From Crossiella sp. CA-258035 (GTDB taxonomy: Bacteria > Actinomycetota > Actinomycetes > Mycobacteriales > Pseudonocardiaceae), in assembly GCF_030064675.1 (NCBI RefSeq), contig NZ_CP116413.1, forward strand, positions 5,674,001-5,738,000: DNA of 64,000 nucleotides, in the 5' to 3' direction. This document shows, in pieces, positions 9,048 through 16,802 of this stretch (position 1 is its first letter; every line of letters starts with the position of its first letter). A program made the translations under genes and the position numbers. The notes under the pieces were generated by a model, which did not search any database, was not told where the DNA came from, and worked only from the letters and a program-made list of their open reading frames with translations.

Positions 9048-9488
9048 ATGAGCCCAGCGACGATTACCGGCTTCAACAGCATGCTGCCCACCGAGAGCCA
9101 CCCGAGTCCCGGCGAGCGTTTCGAGCACACCGGGCCGGGCTGGAGCTCCACGGCCTTCTACGCGCCGTGGCACGCCGGTCCGCCGACGCCCAAGTACCGG
9201 TGGTCGATGTTCGACACCGCCGCCCAGGCGGTCGGCGACCTGGTGCGCTGCCTGGACGACGGATTCGCGGGCGAGCAGAGCCGCCAGGCCGCCAGGGTGC
9301 TGCTCGACGGCGGGCCGCCTGGGGAGCTGGTGCTGTCGGTCTCGCTGGACTGGGTGTGCGTGGTCTACCAGGTGCGCCCCGGCGTGCACCTCAGCGATGC
9401 CGCGGACGCCTTCTTCGCCGGGTGGCGCAACGCGATGTTCGACCGGCGCTTCGAGCTCATCAACGCCAATCGTCCGATGATTTGCTGA
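9048..9488 (+). CDS. Hypothetical protein
   Basis: I do not recognise this 146-residue protein. It has no signal peptide or membrane segment, is rich in Trp and aromatic residues near the N-terminus (PGWSSTAFYAPWHAG), and the remainder looks like a small alpha/beta fold (LVLSVSLDWVCVVYQV). Codon use is typical of the window, with strong third-position GC, so it is likely a real gene. It ends 9 bases before the stop of the convergent quinone oxidoreductase. Confidence 0.65.
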   Translation: MSPATITGFNSMLPTESHPSPGERFEHTGPGWSSTAFYAPWHAGPPTPKYRWSMFDTAAQAVGDLVRCLDDGFAGEQSRQAARVLLDGGPPGELVLSVSLDWVCVVYQVRPGVHLSDAADAFFAGWRNAMFDRRFELINANRPMIC

Positions 9489-9497
9489 CGCCGGGCG

Positions 9498-10484
9498 TCA
9501 GTCCATGGTCACCACGACCCGGCCGACGGTGTCACCTTCGGCCAGCTTCTGCACGCCCGCCGCCGCCTCCGCCAGCGGCAGCCGCTCGCTGACCAGCGGG
9601 TCGACCAGGCCGTCCTCGGCCAGCGCGGACAGCTCCAGGTGCGCCTGCCGGACCAGCGCCGGGTCCTTCTGCGTGTACAGGCCCCAGTGCAGGCCCAGCA
9701 GCGAGTAGTTCTTGACCAGCGCGTGGTTCATCGCGGCGCTGGGGATCTCACCGCTGGCGAAGCCGACGATGACGATCCGGCCCTCGAAGGCGATCACCTT
9801 GGTGGAGGCGCGGAAGGAGTCGCCGCCCACCGGGTCGTAGACCACGTCCGCGCCGCGGCCGCCGGTGAACTCCTTCACCGTGGCGATCACGTCCTCCTGC
9901 TTGCGGTCGATCACCAGGTCCGCGCCCAGCTCCTTGGCCACCTCGGCCTTGCGCGCCCCGCCGACCACACCGATCACGGTGGCGCCGGCGGCCTTGCCGA
10001 GCTGGATGGCCGCGCTGCCAACGCCGCCGGCCGCGGCGTGCACCAGCAGGGTCTCGCCCTCGGCCAGCTCAGCGCGACGGTGCAGGCCGAACCAGCCGGT
10101 CTGGTAGGCGATGTGGAACCCGGCGGCCTGCGCGTCGTCCAGCGCCTCGGGCGCGGGCAGCAGCTCGGTGGCATTGACCGCCACGTACTCGGCCAGCCCG
10201 CCGTGCGGCGGCGCGGGTGTGGCGATGACCCGGTCCCCCACGGCGAACCCGCTGGCGCCCTCACCGAGCGCGACCACCTCACCGCAAAGCTCGACCCCCG
10301 GAGTGAACGGCAGCGGCGGGCGGACCTGGTACTGACCCCGGCACAGCAGCGCGTCCGGGAAGTTCAGCGCGGTCGCGCGGACCTTCACCAGCACCTGTCC
10401 CGGCCCGGCGACCGGCTCCGGGACCTCGTCCAGCCGGAGCACGTCCCGCGGCTCGCCCAGCTCGTGCACACGCCATGCCCGCAC
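9498..10484 (-). CDS. NADPH:quinone oxidoreductase (zinc-type MDR superfamily)
   Basis: A 328-residue medium-chain reductase. The N-terminal GroES-like domain (about 1-120) includes ALNFPDALLCRGQYQVRPPL and the quinone-reductase phrase FTPGVELCGEV; the Rossmann half has the NADPH-binding HAAAGGVGSAAIQLGKA. No zinc-ligand cysteine cluster is present, as expected for the quinone-reductase branch. The GTG at 10484 is chosen because GGAGG lies six bases upstream and the sequence then begins in register with the family; an in-frame ATG at 10529 lacks such a site. It is divergent from the nrdAB leader and need not be related to it. Confidence 0.88.
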   Translation of the reverse strand: MRAWRVHELGEPRDVLRLDEVPEPVAGPGQVLVKVRATALNFPDALLCRGQYQVRPPLPFTPGVELCGEVVALGEGASGFAVGDRVIATPAPPHGGLAEYVAVNATELLPAPEALDDAQAAGFHIAYQTGWFGLHRRAELAEGETLLVHAAAGGVGSAAIQLGKAAGATVIGVVGGARKAEVAKELGADLVIDRKQEDVIATVKEFTGGRGADVVYDPVGGDSFRASTKVIAFEGRIVIVGFASGEIPSAAMNHALVKNYSLLGLHWGLYTQKDPALVRQAHLELSALAEDGLVDPLVSERLPLAEAAAGVQKLAEGDTVGRVVVTMD

Positions 10485-10549
10485 TCCGCACCTCCACGCA
10501 CCGTGATCAGTCCACCCCCATCGTGTCATGTCCCGCCGACACGCGACAC

Positions 10550-10597
10550 ACGGCCATATTGGGTGCGCTTGCGCGGGCTACCCCTACATGTAGTATC
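10550..10597 (+). promoter_or_regulatory. nrdAB promoter with a candidate NrdR box pair
   Basis: TTGCGC (10569-10574) and TAGTAT (10591-10596) make a -35/-10 pair with a 16-base spacer, placing the transcript start at about the first base of the riboswitch. The palindrome CTACATGTAG (10584-10593) overlaps the -10, and a weaker palindrome CCATATTGG (10554-10562) is centred about 31 bases upstream, three helical turns away. That spacing and the TACATGTA-type core fit NrdR boxes, the ATP/dATP-responsive repressor sites on actinobacterial nrd operons. The first box is weak, so confidence is moderate. Confidence 0.5.
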
Positions 10598-10601
10598 CGT
10601 T

Positions 10602-10819
10602 GCGCTGATGGTTCGCCGGGCACGCAAACGCCAGGCGAGGCAACAGGGAACCCGGTGCGACTCCGGGACTGCCCCGCAGCGGTGAGTGGGAACGACCGCC
10701 GTCACCGGCCGAGCACCAGGGCCGGTACAGCACTGGACGCCACGGTCCGGGAAGCGACGGCCAGTAGGTGCGCCAGCGCTTGGCGTGTGCCCGCGAGTCC
10801 GAAGACCTGCCGTCAGCGG
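10602..10819 (+). promoter_or_regulatory. Cobalamin (B12) riboswitch
   Basis: The aptamer is recognised by its conserved core: GGGAACCCGGTGCGACTCCGG near 10648, then GGGACTGCCCCGCAGCGGTGAG, and CGAGTCCGAAGACCTGCC near 10793. Helix P1 closes with CGCTGA (10603-10608) pairing TCAGCG (10813-10818). Directly after P1 is a 7-bp hairpin GCGCACC/GGTGCGC (10820-10836), and a larger stem GGCCGA/TCGGCC (10859-10902) follows; neither has a T-run, so the platform may act through translation or Rho. In Streptomyces a B12 riboswitch is known to shut off nrdABS when cobalamin supports the class II reductase; the same logic is expected here. Confidence 0.95.
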
Positions 10820-10963
10820 GCGCACCGCCGGTGCGCCTGGTTCGCGGTCTCGTGGGAAGGCCGAGCGGACGACTGGGCGGCGCACGCGCGCCCCGGTCGG
10901 CCCTCGCCTGCCTCTGACTCCGCGGCCCACTGACGCCGACGCTCGCGAGGAGAGACGACCTGT

Positions 10964-11005
10964 ATGACCGCATCGCCTGCGAGCTGTAGCGAGCCTCAGA
11001 GCTAA
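10964..11005 (+). CDS. Candidate 13-residue upstream ORF in the nrdA leader
   Basis: The peptide would be MTASPASCSEPQS. Its ATG is preceded by AGGAGAG (10948-10954) nine bases upstream, the strongest ribosome site in the whole leader. It sits between the riboswitch and nrdA, ending 109 bases before the nrdA start, in a region otherwise without a gene (10485-11114). It could be a leader peptide whose translation affects the downstream message. No conservation data are available here, so it may be fortuitous. Confidence 0.4.
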   Translation: MTASPASCSEPQS

Positions 11006-11114
11006 GCCAGCTCCACCACGCGCTTCCCCAGCGACGGCAACCGAACCCGGCCCCGGGTCCTCGGCCGCCCGGCGCTGCCCTCATCCGTCCAGCACACCTT
11101 TTGGAGCAGCTTTC

Positions 11115-13940
11115 GTGTCAGTGCATTCGCCAGAGATCGCAGCCGGCGCGGTCACGGTGATCCGCCGCAACGGCGCGGTGTCCCCGTTCGAGGCGGCCAA
11201 GATCACGGCCGCGATGACCAAGGCCTTCCTCGCCGTGGAAGGCACCGACGCGGGTTCCTCGCCCCGCGTGCGCGAACAGATCGCCGAGCTGACCGCCTCG
11301 GTTGAGCAGGGCCTGCTGCGGCACGCCGGACCGGACCGGCCGCTGCACATCGAGCAGATCCAGGACCAGGTCGAGCTGACCCTGATGCGGGCCGGGCACC
11401 AGAAGGTCGCCCGCGCCTACGTGCTCTACCGCGAGGAGCACAACAAGGCCCGCGCGCAGGCCGCGCCCAAGCCCGCGCCGAAGTTCTCCGTGCGCCAGGC
11501 CGACGGCACGCTGGTCCCGCTGGACACCGACCGGCTGGCGCTGGTCATCTCCGAGTCCTGCGCGGACCTGGCGGCGGTGGACAGCGAGGCGGTGCTGGCC
11601 GAAACGCTGCGCAACCTCTACAACGGCATCAGCCCGGCCGAGCTGAGCATCGCGCCGGTGATGGCCGCGCGCACCATGGTCGAGACCGACCCGAACTACT
11701 CCTACGTCAGCGCCCGGCTGCTGCTGGACAAGCTGCGCGGCGAGGCGCTGACCTTCCTGGCCGGCGAGCAGCGGGTGGCCAGCCACGCGCAGATGACGCA
11801 GGAGTACCCCACCTACTTCGCCGAGTTCATCCGGCGCGGGGTGGAGCTGGACCAGCTGGACGCCGAGCTGGCCAAGTTCGACCTGGACCGCCTGGGCGCC
11901 GCGCTGGTGGCCGACCGGGACCTGAAGTTCCAGTTCCTGGGCATGCAGACGCTCTACGACCGCTACCTGCTGCACAGCGACGAGCACCGCTACGAGCTGC
12001 CGCAGGCCTTCTTCATGCGGGTCGCGATGGGCCTGGCGCTGCGCGAGGACGACCGCGAGGCGCGCGCGATCGAGTTCTACGACCTGATCTCCAGCTTCGA
12101 CTTCATGTGCTCCACGCCGACGCTGTTCAACGCGGGCACCACCCGCTCGCAGCTGTCCTCCTGCTTCCTCACCACGGTGGGCGATGACCTGGAGGGCATC
12201 TTCCACGGCATCAGCAACAACGCGCTGCTGTCGAAGTACGCGGGCGGGCTGGGCAACGACTGGACGCCGGTGCGCGGCATCGGCGCGCACATCAAGGGCA
12301 CCAACGGCAAGTCCCAGGGCGTGGTGCCGTTCCTGAAGATCGCCAACGACACGGCGGTCGCGGTGAACCAGGGCGGCAAGCGCAAGGGCGCGGTCTGCGC
12401 GTACCTGGAAACCTGGCACATCGACGTCGAGGAGTTCCTCGACCTGCGCAAGAACACCGGCGACGACCGGCGGCGCACGCACGACATGAACACCGCGAAC
12501 TGGGTGCCGGACGAGTTCCTGCGCCGGGTCCGCGCGGACGGGCAGTGGACGCTGTTCTCCCCGGACGAGGTGCCGGACCTGCACGACTCCTACGGCCTGG
12601 AGTTCTCCCGCAAGTACGCCGAGTACGAGGCGGCGGCCGACCGCGGCGAGATCAGGGTGTTCCGCCGGGTGCAGGCCAAGGACCTGTGGCGGCGCATGCT
12701 GACCATGCTGTTCGAGACCGGGCACCCGTGGATCACCTTCAAGGACCCGTGCAACCTGCGCTCCCCGCAGCAGCACTCGGGCGTGGTGCACTCCTCGAAC
12801 CTGTGCACCGAGATCACGCTCAACACCACGATCGACGAGGTCGCGGTGTGCAACCTCGGCTCGGTCAACCTGGCCCAGCACGTCACCGCCGACGGCATCG
12901 ACCACGCCCGGCTGGAGAAGACCGTGCGCACCGCGGTCCGCATGCTGGACAACGTGATCGACGTGAACTTCTACACCATCCCGGAAGCGCGCCGGTCGAA
13001 CATGCGGCACCGTCCGGTGGGCCTGGGCCTGATGGGCTACCAGGACGCGCTCTACGCGCTGCGGCTGCCGATGGCCTCCCCCGGCGCGGTGGAGTTCGCC
13101 GACCGCAGCATGGAGGAGATCTCCTACTACGCGATCTCGGCCTCCGCCGAGCTGGCCGCCGAGCGCGGCGCGTACGAGTCCTTCCCCGGTTCCTTGTGGA
13201 GCAAGGGGATCCTGCCGATCGACTCGGTGCAGATCCTGGCCGACAACCGCGAGGGCGACCTCGCGGTGGACCGTTCGTCCACTTTGGACTGGGACACGCT
13301 GCGGGCGCGCGTGGTCGAGGTCGGCATGCGCAACTCCAACGTGATGGCCATCGCGCCGACCGCGACGATCGCCAACATCACCGGGGTCAACCAGTCGATC
13401 GAACCGCTGTACCGCAACCTGTACGTGAAGTCGAACATGTCCGGCGACTTCACCGTGGTCAACCCGCAGCTGGTGCGCGAGCTGAAGGAGCGCGGGCTGT
13501 GGGACGAGGTGATGATCGGCGACCTGAAGTACTTCGACGGCAGCCTTGGCGCCATCGAGCGCATCCCGGCTGAGCTGAAGTCCTTGTACGCCACCGCGTT
13601 CGAGCTGGACAGCGAGTGGCTGATCGAGGCGGCGGCCCGGCGGCAGAAGTGGATCGACCAGGCCCAGTCGCTCAACCTGTACATGGCCAAGCCCAGCGGC
13701 AAGAAGCTGGACTCGCTGTACCAGCTGGCCTGGCTGCGCGGCCTGAAGACCACGTACTACCTGCGCGCCCAGAGCGCCACGCACGTGGAGAAGTCCACGC
13801 TGCGCGGCACCGACGGCAAGCTCAACGCGGTCTCCCCCGTGATCACCGCTCCCGCGCCCGCGCCCTCCCCGGCCGCCGCCCAGGCCGCCGAGGCGCTGGC
13901 CTGCTCCATCACCGACCCCGACTGCGAGGCCTGCCAGTGA
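11115..13940 (+). CDS. nrdA: Ribonucleoside-diphosphate reductase class I, alpha (R1) subunit
   Basis: A 941-residue catalytic subunit that reduces NDPs to dNDPs in the cytosol. An ATP-cone allosteric domain occupies about 12-105 ([16 protein letters not shown]), and a second cone-like segment about 118-215 ([15 protein letters not shown]), so activity regulation by ATP/dATP may be duplicated. The barrel carries the NLCTEI active-site loop and [16 protein letters not shown]. The tail ends [12 protein letters not shown], with the redox-active cysteine pair that re-reduces the active site. The GTG start at 11115 follows GGAG by eight bases. Its TGA overlaps the nrdB GTG by four bases. Expression is probably controlled by the cobalamin riboswitch and NrdR sites upstream. 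Confidence 0.96.
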   Translation: MSVHSPEIAAGAVTVIRRNGAVSPFEAAKITAAMTKAFLAVEGTDAGSSPRVREQIAELTASVEQGLLRHAGPDRPLHIEQIQDQVELTLMRAGHQKVARAYVLYREEHNKARAQAAPKPAPKFSVRQADGTLVPLDTDRLALVISESCADLAAVDSEAVLAETLRNLYNGISPAELSIAPVMAARTMVETDPNYSYVSARLLLDKLRGEALTFLAGEQRVASHAQMTQEYPTYFAEFIRRGVELDQLDAELAKFDLDRLGAALVADRDLKFQFLGMQTLYDRYLLHSDEHRYELPQAFFMRVAMGLALREDDREARAIEFYDLISSFDFMCSTPTLFNAGTTRSQLSSCFLTTVGDDLEGIFHGISNNALLSKYAGGLGNDWTPVRGIGAHIKGTNGKSQGVVPFLKIANDTAVAVNQGGKRKGAVCAYLETWHIDVEEFLDLRKNTGDDRRRTHDMNTANWVPDEFLRRVRADGQWTLFSPDEVPDLHDSYGLEFSRKYAEYEAAADRGEIRVFRRVQAKDLWRRMLTMLFETGHPWITFKDPCNLRSPQQHSGVVHSSNLCTEITLNTTIDEVAVCNLGSVNLAQHVTADGIDHARLEKTVRTAVRMLDNVIDVNFYTIPEARRSNMRHRPVGLGLMGYQDALYALRLPMASPGAVEFADRSMEEISYYAISASAELAAERGAYESFPGSLWSKGILPIDSVQILADNREGDLAVDRSSTLDWDTLRARVVEVGMRNSNVMAIAPTATIANITGVNQSIEPLYRNLYVKSNMSGDFTVVNPQLVRELKERGLWDEVMIGDLKYFDGSLGAIERIPAELKSLYATAFELDSEWLIEAAARRQKWIDQAQSLNLYMAKPSGKKLDSLYQLAWLRGLKTTYYLRAQSATHVEKSTLRGTDGKLNAVSPVITAPAPAPSPAAAQAAEALACSITDPDCEACQ

Positions 13941-15013
13941 CCGCCCTTGAGCCGAATGTCGACGCCACCGGCCTCGGCGAGATCGACCGCTCCGGCGGCC
14001 GGGTCAGCGTCGACGACAAGGCGATGATCAACTGCCGGGCCGACGTCAACCAGCTGCTGCCGCTGAAGTACCACTGGGCCTGGGACAAGTACCTGGCCGG
14101 CTGCAACAACCACTGGATGCCCACCGAGGTGTCCATGCAGGCCGACATCGCGCTGTGGAAGTCCCCGAACGGCCTCACCGAGGACGAGCGCCGGGCGATC
14201 AAGCGCAACCTTGGCTTCTTCGCCACCTCGGAGTCGTTGGTGGCCAACAACATCGTGCTCGCGGTGTACCGGCACCTGACCAACCCGGAGTGCCGCCAGT
14301 ACCTGCTGCGCCAGGCCTTCGAGGAGGCCGTGCACACGCACACCTTCCAGTACATCTGCGAGTCGCTCGGCCTGGACGAGGGCGAGCTGTTCAACATGTA
14401 CCGCGAGGTGCCCTCCATCACGGACAAGGCGGCCTGGGCGCTGCGGTACACGCAGAACCTGGAGGACCCGGACTTCAGCACCGGCACCCCGGAGAAGGAC
14501 CAGGCGTTCCTGCGCGACCTGGTCGCCTTCTACGTGGTGTTCGAGGGCATGTGGTTCTACACCGGCTTCGCCCAGATCCTCTCCCTGGGCCGGCGGAACA
14601 AGATGGTCGGCATCGCCGAGCAGTACCAGTACATCCTGCGCGATGAGTCCATCCACCTGAACTTCGGCATCGACGCGATCAACCAGATCAAGATCGAGAA
14701 CCCGCACCTGTGGACCGCGGAGTTCCAGGAGGAGATCCGCACCATGCTCCGCGAGGCCTGCGAGCTGGAGGTGGCCTACGGCCGCGACACCATGCCCAAC
14801 GGCCTGCTCGGGCTCAACGCGGAGCTGTGCGAGCAGTACATGCACTTCATCACCAACCGCCGCTGCGCCCAGATCGGCCTGACGCCGGTGTTCCCGGAGG
14901 CGGAGAACCCGTTCCCGTGGATGTCGGAGATGATGGATCTGAAGAAGGAGAAGAACTTCTTCGAGACCAGGGTCATCGAGTACCAGAGCGGTGGCGCGCT
15001 GGACTGGGACTGA
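13937..15013 (+). CDS. nrdB: Ribonucleotide reductase class I, beta (R2) subunit, class Ic-like
   Basis: A 358-residue metal-containing radical subunit, translated by coupling from nrdA (GTGA overlap). The helical-bundle ligands are visible: E99 (TSESLVANN), E130 and H133 (EEAVHTHTF), and the second set in DESIHLNFG. Aligning E130/H133 with E. coli E115/H118 places F137 where the radical tyrosine Y122 should be, and E99 where E. coli has D84. Both changes are hallmarks of class Ic R2 proteins (Chlamydia type, Mn/Fe cofactor, no tyrosyl radical). Conserved C-terminal tail [10 protein letters not shown] probably docks into NrdA. A strong terminator hairpin follows. Confidence 0.95.
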   Translation: MTALEPNVDATGLGEIDRSGGRVSVDDKAMINCRADVNQLLPLKYHWAWDKYLAGCNNHWMPTEVSMQADIALWKSPNGLTEDERRAIKRNLGFFATSESLVANNIVLAVYRHLTNPECRQYLLRQAFEEAVHTHTFQYICESLGLDEGELFNMYREVPSITDKAAWALRYTQNLEDPDFSTGTPEKDQAFLRDLVAFYVVFEGMWFYTGFAQILSLGRRNKMVGIAEQYQYILRDESIHLNFGIDAINQIKIENPHLWTAEFQEEIRTMLREACELEVAYGRDTMPNGLLGLNAELCEQYMHFITNRRCAQIGLTPVFPEAENPFPWMSEMMDLKKEKNFFETRVIEYQSGGALDWD

Positions 15014-15030
15014 GCTCCGGCTGAGCAGCT

Positions 15031-15067
15031 GATGGCGTCGTCCCCCGGGACGGCGCCATCGCTGTTT
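15031..15067 (+). terminator. Rho-independent terminator after nrdB
   Basis: A 14-bp stem (15031-15044 with 15047-15060, one T·G wobble) with a two-base loop is followed by GCTGTTTT. It lies 17 bases after the nrdB stop and closes the nrdAB operon. Confidence 0.85.
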
Positions 15068-15128
15068 TCCACCCCGTTCACCGGCCAGCCATCGCGACCG
15101 CGAGGCCCACCACGGATAGCGTGTGATC

Positions 15129-16112
15129 ATGACCTGGGCAAGCCTCCGCCACATCACCTGGTCCCTGGCGCCGGACCTGCTCGGCGACCACCAGCTGGCC
15201 TTCTCCCGGGGCTCCGGCCGCTCCCGCCTGGAGGTCTCGCTGGCGCACCTGGTGCGGGTCAACGCGCTGGCCACGCTGAGCCCGACCCGGTTCGACAACC
15301 AGTTCGCCGAGACCCGGATCATGCTGTCCTTCCTGCGCACCCCGGCCTCCGGGCAGCTGAGCCTGCGCGAGGAGTCGGTGCGCGGCAGCTCGCACCACAT
15401 CCGGCAGTTCGTGGTGGAGTGCCTCGGCCTGGGCCTGCACTCCACCGCCGTCGGCGAGCCCCGGGTGCTGCCGATCGGGCCGGACCGGGCCTACCGCAAC
15501 CGCGGCGTGCGCCCTGACCTGCTGTTCGGCTGGCCGGGCCGCAGGCTCGCCGGGGAGGCCAAGGGCAGGGCCCGCAACGCGCCCTCCCGGGTGCTGGCCG
15601 AGCCCCGGCTGCGGCTGGAGACCATGCTGGAGTGGTCGGCCCGGCACGACGACCACCCGTTCGTGATGACCTGGGCCTACGCCAGCGACCTCGGCATCAC
15701 CGTGGACCTGTACCGCCCGGCCGACGGCTCCGCCTGGTTCGACGGCAACTCCGGCAAGGTCCGCACCGAGCTGTACCAGGGCCCCGCGGTGGACGACTCC
15801 GCCGTCGGCCCACTCGCCGAGGAGGCCGCGACCCGGGTTGTCGAGGTCGAGCGCTACCTGCACGAGACGGCACCGCCCACCGAGCACACCCTGCTCGGCC
15901 ACCGGCTGCGCGGCGCACAGGCGCCCCTCGACCTGTTCGGCCTGGACAGCAGGCGGTACGCGCTGGCCGTGCTCGGCGAGGACCTGGACGAGGACGAGCA
16001 CGCCGCGCTGAAGTCCTCGCCCGCCGTGTCGGTGTCCGGCCGCATCGTGGTCGTGCTGGCCACCGACGGCGGGGACCCGTGGACCGCGATAAAAGAAGAA
16101 GGTCTGGCCTGA
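15129..16112 (+). CDS. Hypothetical protein with PD-(D/E)XK nuclease-like motif
   Basis: This 327-residue protein is not a family I recognise. It is soluble and has no signal peptide. Residues 129-145 read P-D followed 13 residues later by E143-A-K145, flanked by hydrophobic strands (LLFGWPG and RLAGEAKG), which is the layout of the PD-(D/E)XK endonuclease core. The C-terminal half (200-327) is Arg/Asp-rich without obvious motifs. The ATG at 15129 is used; a GTG two codons upstream (15123) is also possible. It is followed without a gap by the PPOX-type protein (TGA-ATG). A nuclease role is an inference from one motif and needs structural support. Confidence 0.75.
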   Translation: MTWASLRHITWSLAPDLLGDHQLAFSRGSGRSRLEVSLAHLVRVNALATLSPTRFDNQFAETRIMLSFLRTPASGQLSLREESVRGSSHHIRQFVVECLGLGLHSTAVGEPRVLPIGPDRAYRNRGVRPDLLFGWPGRRLAGEAKGRARNAPSRVLAEPRLRLETMLEWSARHDDHPFVMTWAYASDLGITVDLYRPADGSAWFDGNSGKVRTELYQGPAVDDSAVGPLAEEAATRVVEVERYLHETAPPTEHTLLGHRLRGAQAPLDLFGLDSRRYALAVLGEDLDEDEHAALKSSPAVSVSGRIVVVLATDGGDPWTAIKEEGLA

Positions 16113-16682
16113 ATGTCGAAACCGACCGATCCCGTTCGACGCAGAGGTATGACCGACTCAACGCACGAGCCCATCGCGACCCGCAACCTCGACCAGTACG
16201 GCTCCGCGGAACTGCCGTGGAGCCGGGCCCGCGACATTCTTGCCGCGGACACCCCCAAAGCCGACCTCACCTTCTTCGTGGCCACCGTGCGCCCCGACGG
16301 ACGCCCGCATTCAGCCGGTGTCGGAGCCGTCTGGGTAGCTGACGCGCTGTACTTCGTCAGCGGCCCCGGCACCCGCAAGTCCCGCAACCTGGCGGTGAAC
16401 CCGGCCTGCACCGTCTCGGTCCGCCTGCGCGGCGTTGACCTGGTGCTGGAGGGTTCGGCCCACCGCGTCACCGAGGCCGCGAGCCTGGAGCGGTTGGCCG
16501 AGGTGTACCGGAGCGGCGGGTGGCCTGCGACGGTGACGGAGGAGGGTTTCACCGCGCCGTTCACCGCGCCGAGCGCCGGTCCGCCGCCCTGGTATGTGTA
16601 CCGGCTCACGCTGCACTCGGCGGTCGGTGTGGCCACCGCGGAACCGCACGGCGCCACCCGCTGGGACTTTCCACACCAATGA
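16113..16682 (+). CDS. Pyridoxamine-5'-phosphate-oxidase-fold protein (F420/flavin-dependent)
   Basis: A 189-residue split-barrel protein of the PPOX superfamily. The phrase TFFVATVRPDGRPHSAGVGAVWVADALYF covers the first strands, followed by KSRNLAVNPACTVSVRLRGVDLVLEGSAHRV; this order matches actinobacterial members that bind F420 or FMN. The start at 16113 abuts the preceding stop and has AGAAGAAGG about 11 bases upstream; an alternative ATG at 16149 also preserves the domain. The actual substrate is unknown. Translation probably depends on the upstream gene. Confidence 0.83.
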   Translation: MSKPTDPVRRRGMTDSTHEPIATRNLDQYGSAELPWSRARDILAADTPKADLTFFVATVRPDGRPHSAGVGAVWVADALYFVSGPGTRKSRNLAVNPACTVSVRLRGVDLVLEGSAHRVTEAASLERLAEVYRSGGWPATVTEEGFTAPFTAPSAGPPPWYVYRLTLHSAVGVATAEPHGATRWDFPHQ

Positions 16683-16802
16683 CCCGCCGAACCGCACCTT
16701 CGACCGAGTGCGCATGACTCAGCCCCGGGGTTCAATGGTTTTGCAGACCCCGTGGGTGCGGCATGATGCGGCCGCGGGTGTGTTTCGAGCAAGGGGTCGT
16801 GC

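Noticed and set aside
11118-13784. An 888-codon open frame antisense to nrdA.
   Set aside because: It is a shadow of nrdA caused by high third-position GC; the translation is low-complexity (Val/Gly/Arg/Leu/His) without any recognisable domain.
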